DNA of 64,000 nucleotides, taken from contig NZ_JAHZTC010000006.1 of assembly GCF_019599265.1 (NCBI RefSeq), positions 1 through 64,000 on the forward strand, read 5' to 3'. The notes under the pieces were generated by a model, which had not been told where the DNA came from, searched no databases, and was given only the letters and a program-made list of their open reading frames with translations. The position numbers were made by a program, and so were the translations under genes. The stretch is from Pontibacter sp. HSC-14F20 (GTDB taxonomy: Bacteria; Bacteroidota; Bacteroidia; Cytophagales; Hymenobacteraceae). Below, one piece after another: positions 62,773 to 64,000 of this stretch (positions within the stretch are counted from its first letter, which is position 1; each line of letters opens with the position of its first letter).

Positions 62773-63579
62773 ATGCTGGATTTTCCGAATGCTAAAATAA
62801 ACCTGGGACTGCTGGTGAGGGAGAAGCGCCCGGACGGATTTCATAACCTGGAGTCGTGCTTTTACCCGGTGCGCTGGTACGATGCCCTGGAGATTGTACC
62901 AGCTGAGGCAGAGGTTTTTACGATGAGTGGCCTGCCTGTGCCCGGTAATCCGGATACCAACCTGTGCCTTAAGGCTTACAAACTATTGCAGCGGGACTTT
63001 AAGCTGCCGGCTGTGCACATGCACCTGCACAAGGTCATCCCGATGGGAGCGGGGCTCGGAGGTGGCTCTGCCGATGCAGCCTTTGCTCTGAAGCAACTCA
63101 ACAGTCTGTTCGAGCTCAACCTAAGCGAAGAAAAGCTCGAAGATTATGCCCGGCAGCTTGGCAGCGATTGCGCTTTTTTTATCCGGAACAAGCCGGTGAT
63201 AGCAGCTGAAAAGGGAGACGTGTTCAAACCGGTGGAGCTGGATCTGAGTGGCTATACCTGTGTGATCGTATACCCGGGCATTCATATTACCACAGCCGAA
63301 GCGTATGGTAACATTACCCCAAAAAAGCCGAGTTGCGGCATAGAGATGTACCTGAAGCAGGATGTGCAGGTATGGAAAGAGGTACTCAAAAATGATTTTG
63401 AAGAAGCACTTTTCCCGCGCTACCCCGAACTGGCAGGCATAAAAGAGCAGCTCTACGGCGCAGGTGCCGACTATGCGTCCATGACCGGCTCTGGATCGGC
63501 GATTTACGGCCTTTTCAGGAGCGAGCCTGATAACCTAGTCTTTCCCGGCCACTACCTTCTCTGGAAAGGCCTGCTTTAG
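62773..63579 (+). CDS. ispE: 4-diphosphocytidyl-2-C-methyl-D-erythritol kinase
   Basis: 268 residues, GHMP kinase. Start MLDFPNAKINLGLLVREKRPDGFHNLES, ATP loop PMGAGLGGGSADAAF and LGSDCAFFI. It is a step of the MEP isoprenoid pathway, which supplies menaquinone and undecaprenyl carriers. It overlaps the convergent EamA gene by 45 nt. The TATACCT word at about 63253 encodes GYTC. Confidence 0.95.
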   Translation: MLDFPNAKINLGLLVREKRPDGFHNLESCFYPVRWYDALEIVPAEAEVFTMSGLPVPGNPDTNLCLKAYKLLQRDFKLPAVHMHLHKVIPMGAGLGGGSADAAFALKQLNSLFELNLSEEKLEDYARQLGSDCAFFIRNKPVIAAEKGDVFKPVELDLSGYTCVIVYPGIHITTAEAYGNITPKKPSCGIEMYLKQDVQVWKEVLKNDFEEALFPRYPELAGIKEQLYGAGADYASMTGSGSAIYGLFRSEPDNLVFPGHYLLWKGLL

Positions 63580-64000
63580 TTTCTTGCGGCGCTCGCTATA
63601 TGTGTCCAGCACCGGGTGGATGAAAACACTGACCAGAATGATGGCCGCTCCAATGTAAAAGTTGGAAGTCATCTGTTCATTCTCATTGAAGATCAGCCAG
63701 GCCAGGAGGATGCCATAGATCGGCTCCATGTTCACGGTCAGATTCACAGTATAGGCCGATATTTTCTGCATCAGCCTTACCGACGCAGTATAGGCGTACA
63801 CCGTACATACCACTGCCAGCAGTAACAGGTATACCCAATCCATGCCGGTCATGGCAAAGCTAAGCGTACCCGTCTCTGTAAACAGCTCAGCATAGAAAGG
63901 GAAGAACAGCGCGGTGCCAATGCAGGCGCCTGCCATTTCGTAAGCCGTGATGGTCGTAGAAGGATGCTTCTTGGCCAGACGGGCATTGATGATCGTAAAG
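63535..64000 (-). CDS. EamA-family transporter (partial, 5' end beyond window)
   Basis: About 155 residues to the window edge, including an in-frame ATG (63936) that is internal: the frame continues upstream as FTIINARLAKKHPSTTITAYEMAGA. Four or five transmembrane segments; the C-terminal EamA repeat shows NLTVNMEPIYGILLAWLIFNENEQMTSNFYIGAAIILVSVF, the 'EP..a.l.......E.......G..lI..g' signature. A metabolite exporter; substrate unknown. Its 3' end overlaps ispE. Confidence 0.9.
   Translation of the reverse strand, partial: FTIINARLAKKHPSTTITAYEMAGACIGTALFFPFYAELFTETGTLSFAMTGMDWVYLLLLAVVCTVYAYTASVRLMQKISAYTVNLTVNMEPIYGILLAWLIFNENEQMTSNFYIGAAIILVSVFIHPVLDTYSERRKKLKQAFPEKVVAGKD

Overview
The window looks like chromosomal DNA of a Bacteroidota bacterium, most likely Cytophagales/Hymenobacteraceae (Pontibacter-like). 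The family assignment is inference. The evidence is gene content typical of the phylum (PorT and a PorE-like OmpA protein of the type IX secretion system, a DUF5606 protein, TonB-like secreted domains, an F1 atpD-atpC pair apart from other atp genes) and promoter elements of the TAnnTTTG type ahead of housekeeping genes. Base composition is moderate, with AT-richer islands near 16.2-17.0, 30.7-31.1 and 38.9-40.4 kb.

Layout. 0-1.4 kb: the end of an unknown gene, a dispersed repeat and a gutted ISAs1-family element. 1.4-4.3 kb: a VWA protein and its MoxR/Mg-chelatase-like AAA+ ATPase. 4.4-6 kb: small conserved and secreted proteins. 6-11.1 kb: overlapping operon pxpB-pxpC-pxpA plus an Nramp-related transporter (5-oxoproline to glutamate), preceded by a DAACS-family carboxylate/glutamate symporter. 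11.4-16.2 kb: cyclophilin, fasciclin lipoprotein, SDR, a second copy of the dispersed repeat, rsgA and waaA. 16.4-21.5 kb: a degenerate rhomboid-like protein, a GT39 transferase, a GNAT, a methyltransferase, a HAD protein, a VOC protein and the fluoride channel. 21.5-25.9 kb: HxlR regulator/DsbA-like divergent pair, an IS5-family insertion, a PerR-peroxiredoxin operon with an operator-like palindrome, and enoyl-CoA hydratase. 26.3-30.6 kb: aspartate kinase, fbp, DUF5606, a TonB-domain protein, engB. 31.1-35.8 kb: PorE-like protein, ubiE/menG overlapping porT, SDR, a disordered small protein. 35.9-40.4 kb: large lipoprotein, OmpA/lectin-like protein, and an XRE-DUF2975 module whose second gene is frameshifted next to a nested palindrome. 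40.5-50.9 kb: typA, msrB, metG, an MFS transporter, pth, rplY, prs and tRNA-Gln. 51.5-57.4 kb: small genes including an 18-codon ORF ahead of a strong terminator, an S9/DPP-IV peptidase, a frameshifted lipoprotein, atpD-atpC. 57.5-64 kb: small outer-membrane protein, serine hydrolase, PaaE-like oxidoreductase, trans-sulfuration enzyme, ispE and the end of an EamA transporter.

The most striking signal is not a gene. The 7-mer AGGTATA/TATACCT, usually within GCAGGTATAGC, recurs on the order of a hundred or more times (counted by eye, both strands), against about 8 expected by chance. It lies in genes and in spacers, in all three reading frames, and in one place as a tandem array (26075-26098). 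It behaves like a genome-wide iterated DNA word comparable in style to cyanobacterial HIP1 or to uptake or Chi sequences, and I know of no description of it in this group. Two genes (DUF2975 protein and a lipoprotein at 54.9 kb) are interrupted by apparent single-base indels in homopolymers, which may be real decay or assembly errors.
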